DNA of 64,000 nt from an uncultured Desulfovibrio sp. (GTDB lineage Bacteria > Desulfobacterota > Desulfovibrionia > Desulfovibrionales > Desulfovibrionaceae): NCBI RefSeq assembly GCF_910584445.1, contig NZ_CAJUBO010000002.1:83296-147295 (forward strand), read 5' to 3'. The position numbers were made by a program, and so were the translations under genes. Below the pieces are notes generated by a model, which did no database searches, was not told the origin of the DNA, and saw nothing but the letters and a program-made list of their open reading frames with translations. Below are positions 44,853 to 58,000 of this stretch, one piece after another; within the stretch, counting starts at the first letter, position 1, and every line of letters starts with the position of its first letter.

Positions 44853-45788
44853 ATGGCTGTCTCATATAAGGATTATTACAAACTGCTTGGTGTGGAGCGT
44901 GGCGCCAAGGCCGAGGACATTTCCAAGGCCTACAAGAAGCTTGCCCGCAAATACCACCCTGACCTCAATCCCGGCAACAAGGAAGCCGAAGAAAAATTCA
45001 AGGAGATCAATGAGGCCTATGAGGTCCTCAAAGACCCTGAGAAGCGCAAGCTCTACGACCAGCTTGGCCCGGACTGGCAGCATGGGCAACAGTTCCAGAA
45101 CGGTCAGGGCTTCGAGAACATGCACTTCAACTTCAATGGGCAGGATGTCAACGGTTCCGACTTCTCGGATTTTTTTGAGAGCATTTTCGGGGGCGGTGGC
45201 CGGAGCGCGCGCGGCGCCCAGTTCGGACCGGACCCCTTCGGCGGCTTTTCCTCCCGTCCCCGGCGGGGCAGGGATGTGGAAGCGGAACTTCCCCTCACGC
45301 TTGAGGAAGTCATGCGTGGCGGCAAGCGAAACGTGACCCTTCAGATGCCGCAGGGACCCAAGACACTGGAAGTCAATGTGCCCGCGGGCATCCGGGAGGG
45401 GGCCAAGCTCCGCCTTTCCGGCCAGGGAGACCCCGCGCCCGGCGGGACCCCCGGCGATCTTTTCCTTCGCATCCGGTATCAACCGCATGCCCGGTTCAAG
45501 GTGGATGGCGAAAATATCCACTGTGATGTCGCCCTGGCCCCCTGGGAGGCGACGCTCGGCGCCAAGGTCCCCGTGCCCACACTGGAGGGCGAGGTGGAAC
45601 TGAACATTCCCGCCGGTTCCAGTTCCGGGCGCAAATTCCGCTTGCGCGGCAAGGGCCTGGGCACTGCCGCAAAACGCGGCGACCTGCTCGTCAGGGTGAT
45701 GATTCGGGTCCCTGCCGAGCTGACCGCCGAAGAGCGGGAGCTTTGGGAGCGGCTTGCGGCGACCTCGACCTTCAAGGCACGCGCCTGA
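44853..45788 (+). CDS. cbpA: DnaJ-class co-chaperone, CbpA type
   Basis: A 311-residue type II J-protein. The J-domain (residues 5-70) contains the essential HPD in KYHPDLNPG; a Gly/Phe-rich region (about 85-135) includes FESIFGGGG; then come the two beta-barrel substrate domains. There is no CXXCXGXG zinc finger, which separates it from DnaJ. The ATG at 44853 has GGGAG upstream and starts just before YKDYYKLLGV. It is followed by a cbpM-like gene and clpB, so it probably feeds clients to DnaK and ClpB under stress. Confidence 0.92.
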   Translation: MAVSYKDYYKLLGVERGAKAEDISKAYKKLARKYHPDLNPGNKEAEEKFKEINEAYEVLKDPEKRKLYDQLGPDWQHGQQFQNGQGFENMHFNFNGQDVNGSDFSDFFESIFGGGGRSARGAQFGPDPFGGFSSRPRRGRDVEAELPLTLEEVMRGGKRNVTLQMPQGPKTLEVNVPAGIREGAKLRLSGQGDPAPGGTPGDLFLRIRYQPHARFKVDGENIHCDVALAPWEATLGAKVPVPTLEGEVELNIPAGSSSGRKFRLRGKGLGTAAKRGDLLVRVMIRVPAELTAEERELWERLAATSTFKARA

Positions 45789-45850
45789 GAGGGCGCCCGG
45801 TGTGAACAGCCACGCGCAGGCTGCGGGCTGCATATTCCGAGGATGGAATC

Positions 45851-46165
45851 ATGAGCATGACGAAAAAATCTTCTTCCCTGCCGACGCCGTCCAGGGTGCT
45901 CGCCTGGGAGGAATTTATTGAAGTGACCGGCATAACGCCGGAGCATTTGCAGGAACTGGTGTCTCTGGGCTGGATAGAAACGCGCATCAGCGCCTCCCAG
46001 GCCCAGATGTTCCACGATGCGGACATTTATCGGGTACGCAAGCTGGAACGCATTTGCGGAGATTTTGAACTGCCGGTGGTGGGTGGAACCATCATCGTTG
46101 ACCTGCTGGAACGCATCGACCGCCTGGAGCGGATGGTGCGCGACCTGCACGGCCTGGAGGACTGA
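45851..46165 (+). CDS. cbpM: CbpM-like / MerR-type chaperone modulator
   Basis: A 104-residue protein with a MerR-like winged helix (FIEVTGITPEHLQELVSLGWIE) and a C-terminal helical part ending LLERIDRLERMVRDL. In E. coli CbpM binds CbpA and blocks it; related HspR proteins repress chaperone operons. Here it sits between cbpA and clpB, so either role fits. GAGG precedes the ATG. The DNA-binding helix is short, which favours a CbpM-like protein partner, but DNA binding is not excluded. Confidence 0.78.
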   Translation: MSMTKKSSSLPTPSRVLAWEEFIEVTGITPEHLQELVSLGWIETRISASQAQMFHDADIYRVRKLERICGDFELPVVGGTIIVDLLERIDRLERMVRDLHGLED

Positions 46166-46263
46166 GTCCTGCGGGCGCCCGTCCCCCGGGACGGGATTTA
46201 CCAGAAGCAACCGGTCCGGCTGGCCGCCAGAGCGTGACAGTCAGGACAGGGTGGGGAGTAGAT

Positions 46264-48879
<2,616 letters not shown>

Positions 48880-48916
48880 ACAGAACAGGAGCGGCGGTGC
48901 CGCATGACATGAACAG

Positions 48917-48945
48917 AAAAGACCCCGGTTTTGCCGGGGTCTTTT
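48917..48945. terminator. Bidirectional terminator after clpB
   Basis: AAAAGACCCCGG (48917-48928), loop TTTTG, CCGGGGTCTTTT (48934-48945). The A and T tracts make it work for clpB and for the converging ACT gene. Confidence 0.85.
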
Positions 48946-49002
48946 TGTGGTGCGGACATAGCCCTCGCCGGTCGGGAGGGATCAGGCGCGGCCGCGCCGT
49001 CC

Positions 49003-49434
49003 TCAGAACTGGCAGAGGCGCTGTGCCGGAATGATGGTGAAATTGTGGCGGTTGAGCAGGTCCACCGCCTCGTCCACCTTGTCAAAACGGAAAATCATGA
49101 CGGCGCGGCCCAGTTCCCGCTGCACGAAGGCATACATGTATTCCACATTGATGCCGTTGCTGGAAACGAGTTGCAGCACACTGTCCAGGCCACCTGGCTC
49201 GTCCGGCACCTCCACGGCCACGACGCTGGTGCGGCCGAGGGTGAAGCCTTTCTCCTTGAGCACGTTCTTCGCTTTTTCATGATCACAGACGATCATCCGC
49301 AGGATACCGAAATCAGACGTATCCGCCAGCGAAAGCGCGCGGATATTGATGCCCGCCTCAGCCAGGGTGTGGATCACCTCGGCAAGGCGCCCGGCGCGGT
49401 TTTCCAGAAAAACGGACAGTTGCTCTGCCTTCAT
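49003..49434 (-). CDS. Tandem ACT-domain protein
   Basis: A 143-residue protein made of two ACT domains (LSVFLENRAGRLAEVIHTLAEAGINI and TSVVAVEVPDEPGGLDSVLQLVSSNGINV). Stand-alone ACT proteins of this kind bind amino acids and are often found beside phenylacetate-CoA ligase or indolepyruvate oxidoreductase genes in anaerobes; none is here. The ligand is unknown. AAGGA lies upstream of the ATG. It follows tatA by 28 bp and probably shares its transcript. Confidence 0.85.
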   Translation of the reverse strand: MKAEQLSVFLENRAGRLAEVIHTLAEAGINIRALSLADTSDFGILRMIVCDHEKAKNVLKEKGFTLGRTSVVAVEVPDEPGGLDSVLQLVSSNGINVEYMYAFVQRELGRAVMIFRFDKVDEAVDLLNRHNFTIIPAQRLCQF

Positions 49435-49462
49435 GGCGCAATCCTTTTGGGGTGTCACGGGG

Positions 49463-49669
49463 TTAGGCCTTGTGGGTATCGTCATGGCCCGCAGGGGCCT
49501 TCTTTTCCTGTGCCGTGATGTCTATCTCATCCGGCTCGGACGAGGCGCGACGAAAATTCCTGATGGCCCGGCCCAGTCCGCCGCCGATCTCCGGCAATTT
49601 CTTTGCGCCGAAAATCAGCAGGACAATGAGCAGGATAAGCAGGATCTGGTTGGGGCCGATACTGAACAT
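49463..49669 (-). CDS. tatA: Twin-arginine translocase subunit TatA
   Basis: A 68-residue protein with one membrane helix (ILLILLIVLLIFG), the conserved FGAKKLPEIGGGLGRAIRNF amphipathic helix and a charged tail. TatA/TatE oligomers form the pore for folded proteins such as periplasmic hydrogenases. The start at 49669 has GGAGG seven bases upstream; the frame upstream is not TatA-like. No tatC or tatB is in the window, so the rest of the system must be elsewhere. Confidence 0.92.
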   Translation of the reverse strand: MFSIGPNQILLILLIVLLIFGAKKLPEIGGGLGRAIRNFRRASSEPDEIDITAQEKKAPAGHDDTHKA

Positions 49670-49898
49670 GCGGATGCCTCCGACGGGGTTTGCTGAAAGG
49701 GCGGTGCCTTTGCTGCCAAACATACGGCGTCACCGTCCCAAGGTCAAGGCTCCCCTCTCTCTTCCGTTGCATGTGTACGGCGCGGAGCCGAAAGGCCATG
49801 ATCGCCGCCCGCGGGAGGACCCTCCTTCCTGAAGCGGAGAGGAAGCCACGCAGGCCGGAGATTGCCGCCGGAAGACCACTTCGTCGAGAGGCCAGGAC

Positions 49899-50837
49899 TC
49901 ATCCGCCATGCGTCAGCGCTGCCCTGTGTCCGTGGCCTTTGCGTGCCTGACGCGCTGTCGGGGCATGACGGAAGGCGTTCACGGACGTCCGCACCTTTTG
50001 GGGGGCATTGGGCTGCCGAAAGCCTGCCTCGAGCAGCCTGCGCGCGGCGGCATCCCGCCGCTCACGGCTTGAGGCGCCAAGCACCACCGCAAGGAGCCTC
50101 GTTTTGCCCCTGGTGGCCGTCACGACAAGATTATAGCCGGACGCGACCGTCCAGCCGGTTTTCAGCCCGTTGACCCCGGCCATGGTCCCCAGCAGGGCAT
50201 TGGTGTTCCGCATGGTCATGCCGCGATGCAGAAAATAGCGCATGCCGTGAAAGCGCATGGCCCGCGGATGCGCCTTGAGATACGCCTGGCAAAGCCGCAT
50301 CATGTCCCGGGCGCTGGTCTTCTGCCCGGGCGCGGGAAGCCCTGTGGGGTTCTTGAATGACGTGCGTGTGAGTCCCAGACGCCGCGCCTTGCCGTTCATC
50401 TGGCGCACGAACGCGCGCGTGTCGCCGCCAACTTTTGCGGCTACGGCCATGGCCGCATCGTTGCCCGAGACGACAGCCATACCCGCGAGCAGGCGCACAA
50501 GAGGCACCCTGTCCCCGGCGCGCAGGTGCATGGAAGAGCCGCCAACGGCGGCGGCCCCGGAACGGACGGGGATCTTCGTATCCAGCCGCAGACGTTTCGC
50601 CTGCACCGCATCCAGCGCCAGGTACATGGTCATGATCTTTGTCAGTGATGCCGGCGGAATGGCGGCATCGGCATTTTTTTCATAGAGGACGCGGCCGGTG
50701 CCGAGGTTGACGAGGATGGCGGAACGCGCCGGCAGGCCGGAGGCCGCCGCCGTTGCGGGAAGCAGCGCCAGACACAGGGCCGGGAACAGCAGCCACCCGA
50801 AGCATCTGGCGGAAAAGCGGCGAAGATACCGGCGCAT
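49899..50837 (-). CDS. D-alanyl-D-alanine carboxypeptidase (PBP5/6 class)
   Basis: A 312-residue serine peptidase exported by a signal peptide (FGWLLFPALCLALLPATAAA). The three active-site motifs are present: SLTK, SGN and KTG (in LKTGWTVASGYN). It trims the terminal D-Ala of peptidoglycan side chains. The usual C-terminal beta-domain and amphipathic anchor of PBP5 are missing; instead there is a short basic tail. The start at 50837 is seven bp after the AI-2E-family gene, so the two form an operon. Confidence 0.88.
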   Translation of the reverse strand: MRRYLRRFSARCFGWLLFPALCLALLPATAAASGLPARSAILVNLGTGRVLYEKNADAAIPPASLTKIMTMYLALDAVQAKRLRLDTKIPVRSGAAAVGGSSMHLRAGDRVPLVRLLAGMAVVSGNDAAMAVAAKVGGDTRAFVRQMNGKARRLGLTRTSFKNPTGLPAPGQKTSARDMMRLCQAYLKAHPRAMRFHGMRYFLHRGMTMRNTNALLGTMAGVNGLKTGWTVASGYNLVVTATRGKTRLLAVVLGASSRERRDAAARRLLEAGFRQPNAPQKVRTSVNAFRHAPTARQARKGHGHRAALTHGG

Positions 50838-50844
50838 GGACGCT

Positions 50845-51951
50845 TCAGGCCTGTGGCCGGTAGTAGCGGTTGCCTTCTTCCACAGCCTGCATGGCAAAGG
50901 CCAGGATGACCGGCCCGGCGATAAGCCCCACCGGCCCGAAAGAAGTCAGGCCGCAGAGGATGGCGAGGATAAGGACCAGAAACGGCGCCTTGATGCCCTG
51001 GCGAAGAAAGAACGGCCGCAGCACATTGTCCACCCCCGCTACGGCCAGGGTGCCCCAGAGCGCAAGCCCGATGGCGGCCATGGTTTTGCCGCTGAACCAG
51101 AGGGAAATGCAGAGCGGACCCCAGACAAGGGCCGTGCCGACCACAGGGATGGGCGCCACCAGCGTCGCCAGCATGCCCCAGAACGCGGGCTGATTGACGC
51201 CGGCCACGGCAAAACCGATGCCGCAAAGCGCGCCCTGCGCCAGCGCCACAAGGACGATGCCGAGCATGATGGCCTTGAGCGCGCGGTGGATGGTCGAAAT
51301 GAACCGGCCCAGAATGCCGTGGGGGATGTGGAAAATGCGGCAGGTCACCTTGCGGATGCGGCGGGAATAGATGGTGAACAGCACAGTGAGCGTGAGAAAG
51401 AGAAAGGTCGTCCAGAAGACGGTCATGGTGCCGCCCACAAAGCCGAAACTTCTGCTCACGAGCATGCTCACCGCATCGCTGAACAGGGTGTCGAGGTTGA
51501 CGATCGCCTCATTGAGAGCCTTTTCGATATTCGGATACTCCGCCAGGCTGCGGCGTATGGCATGAAGATACTCGAGCCAGTGCGGCGGAAGCTGAAAATT
51601 GTTGGCCTGAAGCTCCCGCAGGCGGGCGAGACCGGCAACCGCCTGGGGCGAGACAAGAAGCACCAGAACGGCCACAGGGGTCACGAGAGAAGAGATGATG
51701 ACCGCCACATAGCCGCCAAGGGGCACATAGCTGGACAAGGCAAGAAGCAGGCGACGCCGCCGGGAATCCGGGGAACCATGTTCCAGATGTTTGCGCCAGA
51801 TGCCGGTCTCCCGCCGGAGGCGGCGGTAGAGCGGAAGCGTCAGGCAGGAAAAGCAGGCGGCCATGAAGATGGTGATGGGGTTGGGCCAGAGAAGCATGTA
51901 CAAAGCCAGCGCAGCCAGCAGGTAGAGCAGACGCGGCAGGGAGAAGGTCAT
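50845..51951 (-). CDS. AI-2E family transporter (UPF0118/PerM)
   Basis: A 368-residue membrane protein with about eight helices and the family layout: hydrophobic N-terminal pair, a long helical extramembrane segment (residues 125-170), then GFAVAGVNQPAFWGMLATLVAPIPVVGTALVWGP and a C-terminal FGPVGLIAGPVILAF. Members have been linked to autoinducer-2 export or to sodium/proton exchange; which applies here cannot be told. AAGGAA precedes the ATG. Followed directly by the carboxypeptidase gene. Confidence 0.85.
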   Translation of the reverse strand: MTFSLPRLLYLLAALALYMLLWPNPITIFMAACFSCLTLPLYRRLRRETGIWRKHLEHGSPDSRRRRLLLALSSYVPLGGYVAVIISSLVTPVAVLVLLVSPQAVAGLARLRELQANNFQLPPHWLEYLHAIRRSLAEYPNIEKALNEAIVNLDTLFSDAVSMLVSRSFGFVGGTMTVFWTTFLFLTLTVLFTIYSRRIRKVTCRIFHIPHGILGRFISTIHRALKAIMLGIVLVALAQGALCGIGFAVAGVNQPAFWGMLATLVAPIPVVGTALVWGPLCISLWFSGKTMAAIGLALWGTLAVAGVDNVLRPFFLRQGIKAPFLVLILAILCGLTSFGPVGLIAGPVILAFAMQAVEEGNRYYRPQA

Positions 51952-52129
51952 AGACGTTCCTTGAAAGGATATATGTGGTGCGGCGGGCCTGCGCCGGCGC
52001 GGAAACGCCGGCTGATGGCGACACGGGGCCGGGGGGAGATGCCTTGCCCCGGTTTCCGCCGAGAAGGGAAAAATCTACCAGTCTTGGCCCTGTCTGCCAA
52101 GTGCCGGCCGCCTTCGCAGCGGCATGCCT

Positions 52130-55072
52130 TCAGGAGGCGCAGAGGGGCGCGTAGGGGCACCAGCGGCAATGGACATCCGGGCGGCCGGCAAACCGGGGGG
52201 CGTATTCCATGTGCCGCAGCAGGAGCGCGAGCGCCACTCCGCAGCCGGAGCGGGCGGCCTTCAATTCCTCGCCCGCAAGGCCGTCAAAAAGCGGGTGCTC
52301 CTCGCCCCTGTACCGAAGCTCCACCAGGGCGGCATCGCCCACGGCATCGCCTTCCCGGCTTTCCAGCATGGCTATATAGGCCGGGAGCTGCATGCTCGGC
52401 AACCGCTCGCGCAAGGCCTCAAAACCCGCTTCCAGACGCGCCAGGGTCCCCTCATCAGGAGATACGCAAGGTCCCGTGCTGTCGGCCAGCGCACAGGCAG
52501 TGGCGGCTTCGGCAAAGAAGGCGTCGTCACTCCAGAGGGCAAAATCATGTTTCCTGATACTGCCGGTCTTGTAATCCAGCACATGCAACAGACCATCGCG
52601 ACGGTCGAGACGGTCAAGGATGCCGGTAAAGGAATAGGAGCGCCCCGCCAGGGAAAGTTCGGCATCGATACGTTGCTCCAGGGCGACGATGAAGGTCTCT
52701 TCGGGCTGATGTTCAAGAAACTCCCGCAGGCGCACGGGGACAGCGGCCTCAAGCATGAGGCGGGCGTCCGCCGGGAGCAGGTCGCGCAGATCCGCCGCGT
52801 CGAAGGCTTCATGAAAGCAGGCGAGAGCGCTGGCCTGCGTGATGTCGCCCCTGCAGACCTTTTTGCCGAGCCAGGGCGCATAGAGCGCGCGCAACGCGGC
52901 ATGGAGGCAGGTGCCCACGGCGGCGGGGTCATCGCCCTCATTCACTTCCTGCCGTGGCCTGAGACGGCACAGGGTCTCCCAGACAAAGCGCAGGGGGCAG
53001 CGCAGATAGACATCGAGCCTGCTTGCGGAGAGCGGCTGCCGCAAAAAGGCCGCCATGGCCGCATCCAGCCGTGGCGTGCGGCAAAGGAGCCGGGGTTCTC
53101 TGGGGGATTGGCGCACCTCGCAGGTCGCCGCGCGCAGGGGGGGAGTTCCCGGCGCCAGCAGATGGTTCTTGCGGCGCTCCACATCCCAGAGGAATTCCTC
53201 CACAAAACGGCTGCGGAGTTTCTTGCCGTCAAAAAGCGCGGAATGGCTCACGCCCTCCTGCCAGTAAAAATGCGCCTTGCGGGCGCTCGCGCAAAGCCTG
53301 TGCAGCGTATAGGCCGCCACGCGTTCACGGCGGCGCGCATCCGGCAGGCCGAGCACGGCCCGGAGAGGATCCGGCAGGAGCGGGTCCTGGCCGGGATTTC
53401 CGGGCAGGACATCGTCCGTCGCGTCCACGATGAACACGCGGTCGAAATGCAGCAGGCGCGTTTCGAGCATGCCCAGCACCTGAACGCCCACAAGAGGGTC
53501 CGCTTCAAAGGGGATGCGTTCGCGCTCCAGCAGCTGACGGGCGATGCCATACAGCAAGGACGGCGGAAAGGCTTCCGACGCCAGGGCATTTTGCCGCAAC
53601 TGCGGCGCCACATGCCGCATGAGCCGGAACAGGGCTTCGGCGTCCAGGGGAAAACGCCGCCATATATCGCCGCCATGCGCGATCAGAAACTCATGGATAT
53701 CGCCAAGCCATGCCCCGAGGCCCGCAGTCGTCTCCACCTCGCGGAGGGCGTCGATGGCCGTTCCCAGGCACTGCTCCAGAAGATCGGCGAGAGGGCGCGG
53801 CAACTGCTGCCGACAGTCGGCAACGCAGGCGGGGAGGTCAACATACCGGCTCCCCTGACGGATGAGCGCCTCCAGGCGGCGCAGGCCGTCGCGCAAGGCA
53901 AGGGCCTCTCCATCCTCCGCGCGGATCTGGAGCATGTTCAGGTAGGGATGGCGCAGGACATGGAGCAGGGCGCGCCAGTGATACCGGCCGTCTTCCGCGC
54001 GGCCTTCCGCCAGCCGGAAAAGGGCATCCACAAGACGGAAAAGCGGCGAGCGCGCGAGTGGATAGCCCATGGAAACATTGACGTCCTTTTCCGGCAGATG
54101 GTGCAGCACCGGCATGAGCAGTGCGCTGTCCGTCAGGACGACGGCCGTGGAGGCGGCGTCACCATGGCCCAGGTCGGTAGCGAGGGCCTCCAGTTGGGAA
54201 TGGAGGTCATAGCCGGCAAAGAACTCCAGGTGCGGCCTGTGACGCGCATCTTCCGCAGAAAGGGGAAACGCCGCTTCGGCGCGCGCATGCCAGCGGCGCA
54301 TCCAGGCGCTCTGTTCCGCGCAGGACCAGTGCGGGCCGACGGCTTCCAGCAGGTTGGGATCGGTATGCAGGCAGACCCTGGCCCCGGCCCGCCACAGGGA
54401 ACGGAGCAGCGTATCCTCCGTTCCGCTCAGGACGGAAAACCCGGCGATGAAAACCGGCCGATCCTCAGCGGGAAGCAGGAGCGGCGGAATTTCGGAAGCG
54501 CTACGGGCGGCCAGGAACTGTTCCAGACCGGGGGTGGTCCAACCGCGCCCCTCCAGTTCCGCGCGCCAGGCCCGGCTTATCCTGCCCAGCGCTCCCAGCA
54601 GGGCGGCGGCCGGCGCCGCCACCTCGCTTTCCAGATGGGCCAGATCCGCAGGCTCTAGCCCATGGGTGAACATCTCTTCCAGAAGCGCCGCCAGGCGCAG
54701 TCCCCACGGGAGGAAGCGGGCCATGTCCATGCGCGCGAAACGCGCCTCAAGGGCGGCGTCCCCGCGCGCGAGGCCGCGCACGCATTCGTGCAGAAGCGCC
54801 CCCTGATCCAGGGGATTGGCAAGGATCTTCGCCCTGCCGCCCGCCCCGGCGCGCCACTGCGCGACCAGCTCGCTGAAGGGGAGGGTCCTGGGCAGAAGAC
54901 CATGGTGCCCGCGCTCGGCGAACAGCCGCACGATATAGCGCCAGGGACGCTGGTGGGGGACCACGATGAGGGCATTTCCCGGATGGCCGCCGCTCAGCCG
55001 TTCCACCGTGTCCACGAGGTCCGGCAGAAAGGGGCGCTGCCAGGGAAAGATCAGGAAGGGATGCATGCTCAT
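52130..55072 (-). CDS. addB: AddB-like nuclease/helicase-family protein
   Basis: A 980-residue second subunit of a RecBCD-like break-processing complex. The N-terminal half is an inactivated helicase-like region with no Walker A. The C-terminal PD-(D/E)XK nuclease has ILDRLDRRDGLLHVLDYKTG, and the four cysteines of the AddB iron-sulfur staple are visible: one in YLRCPLRF and three in CRWCPYAPLC. The ATG at 55072 overlaps the addA stop by four bases, with GGAGGG upstream. Gene order is addA then addB, reversed from Bacillus. Confidence 0.85.
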   Translation of the reverse strand: MSMHPFLIFPWQRPFLPDLVDTVERLSGGHPGNALIVVPHQRPWRYIVRLFAERGHHGLLPRTLPFSELVAQWRAGAGGRAKILANPLDQGALLHECVRGLARGDAALEARFARMDMARFLPWGLRLAALLEEMFTHGLEPADLAHLESEVAAPAAALLGALGRISRAWRAELEGRGWTTPGLEQFLAARSASEIPPLLLPAEDRPVFIAGFSVLSGTEDTLLRSLWRAGARVCLHTDPNLLEAVGPHWSCAEQSAWMRRWHARAEAAFPLSAEDARHRPHLEFFAGYDLHSQLEALATDLGHGDAASTAVVLTDSALLMPVLHHLPEKDVNVSMGYPLARSPLFRLVDALFRLAEGRAEDGRYHWRALLHVLRHPYLNMLQIRAEDGEALALRDGLRRLEALIRQGSRYVDLPACVADCRQQLPRPLADLLEQCLGTAIDALREVETTAGLGAWLGDIHEFLIAHGGDIWRRFPLDAEALFRLMRHVAPQLRQNALASEAFPPSLLYGIARQLLERERIPFEADPLVGVQVLGMLETRLLHFDRVFIVDATDDVLPGNPGQDPLLPDPLRAVLGLPDARRRERVAAYTLHRLCASARKAHFYWQEGVSHSALFDGKKLRSRFVEEFLWDVERRKNHLLAPGTPPLRAATCEVRQSPREPRLLCRTPRLDAAMAAFLRQPLSASRLDVYLRCPLRFVWETLCRLRPRQEVNEGDDPAAVGTCLHAALRALYAPWLGKKVCRGDITQASALACFHEAFDAADLRDLLPADARLMLEAAVPVRLREFLEHQPEETFIVALEQRIDAELSLAGRSYSFTGILDRLDRRDGLLHVLDYKTGSIRKHDFALWSDDAFFAEAATACALADSTGPCVSPDEGTLARLEAGFEALRERLPSMQLPAYIAMLESREGDAVGDAALVELRYRGEEHPLFDGLAGEELKAARSGCGVALALLLRHMEYAPRFAGRPDVHCRWCPYAPLCAS

Positions 55073-58000
55073 GGCCGCCCTCCGTCATGCACGGGGGAGA
55101 CAGGCGCCCCGGCTGGCGGAAGAAGTGCGGCGCAGTCCGGCACGAGTGCCGACAGCGACTCGCGCGTTACCAGTTGAAAACGTTCAAGATCAAGATAGAT
55201 CAGGAGGCCGCGGATCTCCCCGCGGTCATGCCCCCCGGCCAGACTTTCCAGATACCGGCGCACCTGCCGCGCATGTTCGGGGTCCGGTTGACCGCTCTTG
55301 TACTCAATAATCAGTGTCCCCCAGGGTTCGCGCACCAGCAGATCGACCCGGAGCAGGCTGCCGTCCGCCGCCAGCAGCGGCTGTTCAGGGCGCCCGCAGG
55401 AGAGCCAGCGGGCGGACTCGGGCAATGCGGCGAACCAGGCAAGGGCGTCAACGAGTCCCGACCGGAATGCGCTGTCCGCGGGAACGGGCGCTTCGCTGCA
55501 CGCAAGGGCCGCGTTCACGGCGGCTTCGGCATCCCGGCGGGCATCTCCGGAGCAACGGAGCCGCTCAAGACACGAGTGCAGGAGCGTTCCGCGATCTTCC
55601 GGACGAAAGGACTCCAGGGAGAGCGGATTGCGGAAAATTTTCAACCGCGGGAGCCACTGCATGGGGCGCCAGTTTTCGCCGCCATCCTCCGGCATGGCCG
55701 TGGTGCCGGACTCGGCGTCGGCGGAGAGGACGGCATCGGGGCGAAGGGAGGCGGCGAGGCGCTCCGGGGCTTCGCCATCTTTGCCGGGGGCATTCCCTTT
55801 CGCTTCAGGCCCGGGGCGCGTGGACTCCGGCGTCCCCAGAGAGAACGGCGGCGCCAGTTCCGCGCGCTCCCACAGGAGATCCAGCGCCTTGCCGAGGGAC
55901 GCGAGCTTCTCAAGCGCGGGGGTGCCGGTACGGAAAATGTGCAGTTCGTCCCTGGCGCGGGTGAACGCCACATAGAGCAGGTCCAGAGCCTCGCACGCCT
56001 GAGCCGTCAGATGTTCGTAATGGCGGGCGCCGCAGATCCTGCCGCCGGGCACGGCCAGCCGCAGGCCGTCATATTCGACCACCTCAGGATGTCGGGACGG
56101 CTGGATGGTGAAACTCGTCCATGGCACGATCACACAAGGCGCGGCAAGTCCCTTGGCCTTGTGGATGGTCATGACGCGCACGGCATCCATGCCGTTGGGC
56201 ATGGGCGCCTTTTCCTCCCCGCCATGACTGCGCCAGTGCTCAAGAAAAGCCCCCAGCGAGGCGAATCCCTTTTCCTCGGCGTTTTGCAGGACTTCCAGGA
56301 AACGGCGCAGAAAGGTCCGGTCCTCCGGAAAACGCGCTTCCGCATCCAGACGCAGCACCCATTCCCGCGTGGCATCGTAGGGCGTGAGCAGGGCGGACTG
56401 CGTATGGAACGGCGCGAACAATCGTTCCCACACTCCGGGCCATGCCCGCCGGAATCGCTGGAATAACGGCCCTGCGTCGGCTTCCGCGCACCAGTCGTGG
56501 AGTTCTTCCCACGTTATCCCCTCCGCCAGGGGATGACCGCGGACGAGAGAACCCGTGAGCATGGTCCAGAACGCGATGTCATCTTCCGGTGTGTCCAGAA
56601 AATCGAGAAACGCCACGACCTGCGTGATGAGCGGATGCTCGGAGAGGAGCAGGCTGTTTTCCGTGATGACAGGAATGCCTTCGCGCGCGAGCGCCTCGGC
56701 CACAAGACGCCCGTTCTCGTTGCTCCGCACAAGGATGAGGATGTCCGAAAGGGGACGCCGGGGAATGATGTCCTCGCGCAAAAGCTCGCAAAGCCGGAAC
56801 AGGACGGCTTCGCGCAGTTCGTCCGCGCGGTCGGCATCAATGCGCTCCGCATGGACGAAACCGCCGTTGTTCTCCGTATCCGGCGGGCATTGCTGCTCGG
56901 CGCGGGCAAAGGCTCCGGTGAGGCGCCGCACCGCGGCGTCCAGCTGTTCCGGCGGCATATCCGGCACAAGCGTTTTCAGAAGCTCCCGCGCGCATTCTTC
57001 CTGCGCCAGGGGAGAAAAAACGCGGTTATTGTGCGCCACGATCCGTTCCCGGCTGCGGCGATTGTAGGGCAGATCCTGCGTGTGGGGATCAGCCAGCCGG
57101 GTAAGCCCGGTATCCTCCAGAACGGCATTGAACAAGGCCGGATCGCCGCCCCGCCAACTGTAAATGGATTGCTTGACATCCCCCACCCAGGTGAGGGAAC
57201 CGCCGCGCGCAAGGGCGTCCGCCACCAGGGGGCGCAATGTCTGCCATTGTTCCCGGCTCGTGTCCTGAAATTCGTCCACCAGAAAATGCGTGAGCCGGGA
57301 GCCGAGCCGGCAGAGCGCATCGGAAACGCCATGCTCGCCGGAAAGCGAATCCGCGGCCCAGCGGGGGATAAGGATCCCCGGTATCCAGCCTTCCTGTTCC
57401 CGGTTGAGAAGAAATGCCTCCACAAGCGTCTGCGCCAGGCGCACAAAGGGAAGCAGACCAAGCGCGGGGAGCAGATGCTCCCGACATTCCCGGCAGCGAC
57501 GCGCCGCCTCGGCAAAATGCGCGTGGGCCGCCACCACGGAAGGAGGCACAGAACATTTTTTGAGGAACAACGTTGCGGCATCCGGCGTGGCGGCGGCGCG
57601 CGCGTCACAGCGGTCAAATTTTCCGTCGGCGATGGCCGAAACGACGCTCAAGGCGGGTTTCTTCCAGGTGACGCCGGCCGCTTCGGCCGCGGCAAGGAAC
57701 TGCCGGGCCGCTGCGCGCGCGGCTTCCTGAGAATCTTCAAGTTTTCCATTAATTTCTGTTTCGGAAGCAAGGCCCTCCAAGCGCCCGCGCAGGACATCGT
57801 CGATGACCAGGCGCAGCGGCTGCCGGAGCTTTTCGCCCACAAGAAAGCCCCTGCTGTCGTTTCTGGCCGCCAGGGCGCGGCAGGCGGAGCGCACCAGGTC
57901 GCGCATGGCCGCGTCTTCCCGCCAGGCATGCTCAAGCACAAGGTCATAATACGGCGCGAGCGCCTCTTCCGTGGCAAAGACTGGCTCGAAATCCGGCGGC

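Noticed and set aside
49463..49669. Complete tat operon
   Set aside because: Only tatA is present; neighbours are an ACT protein and a carboxypeptidase, with no tatB or tatC.
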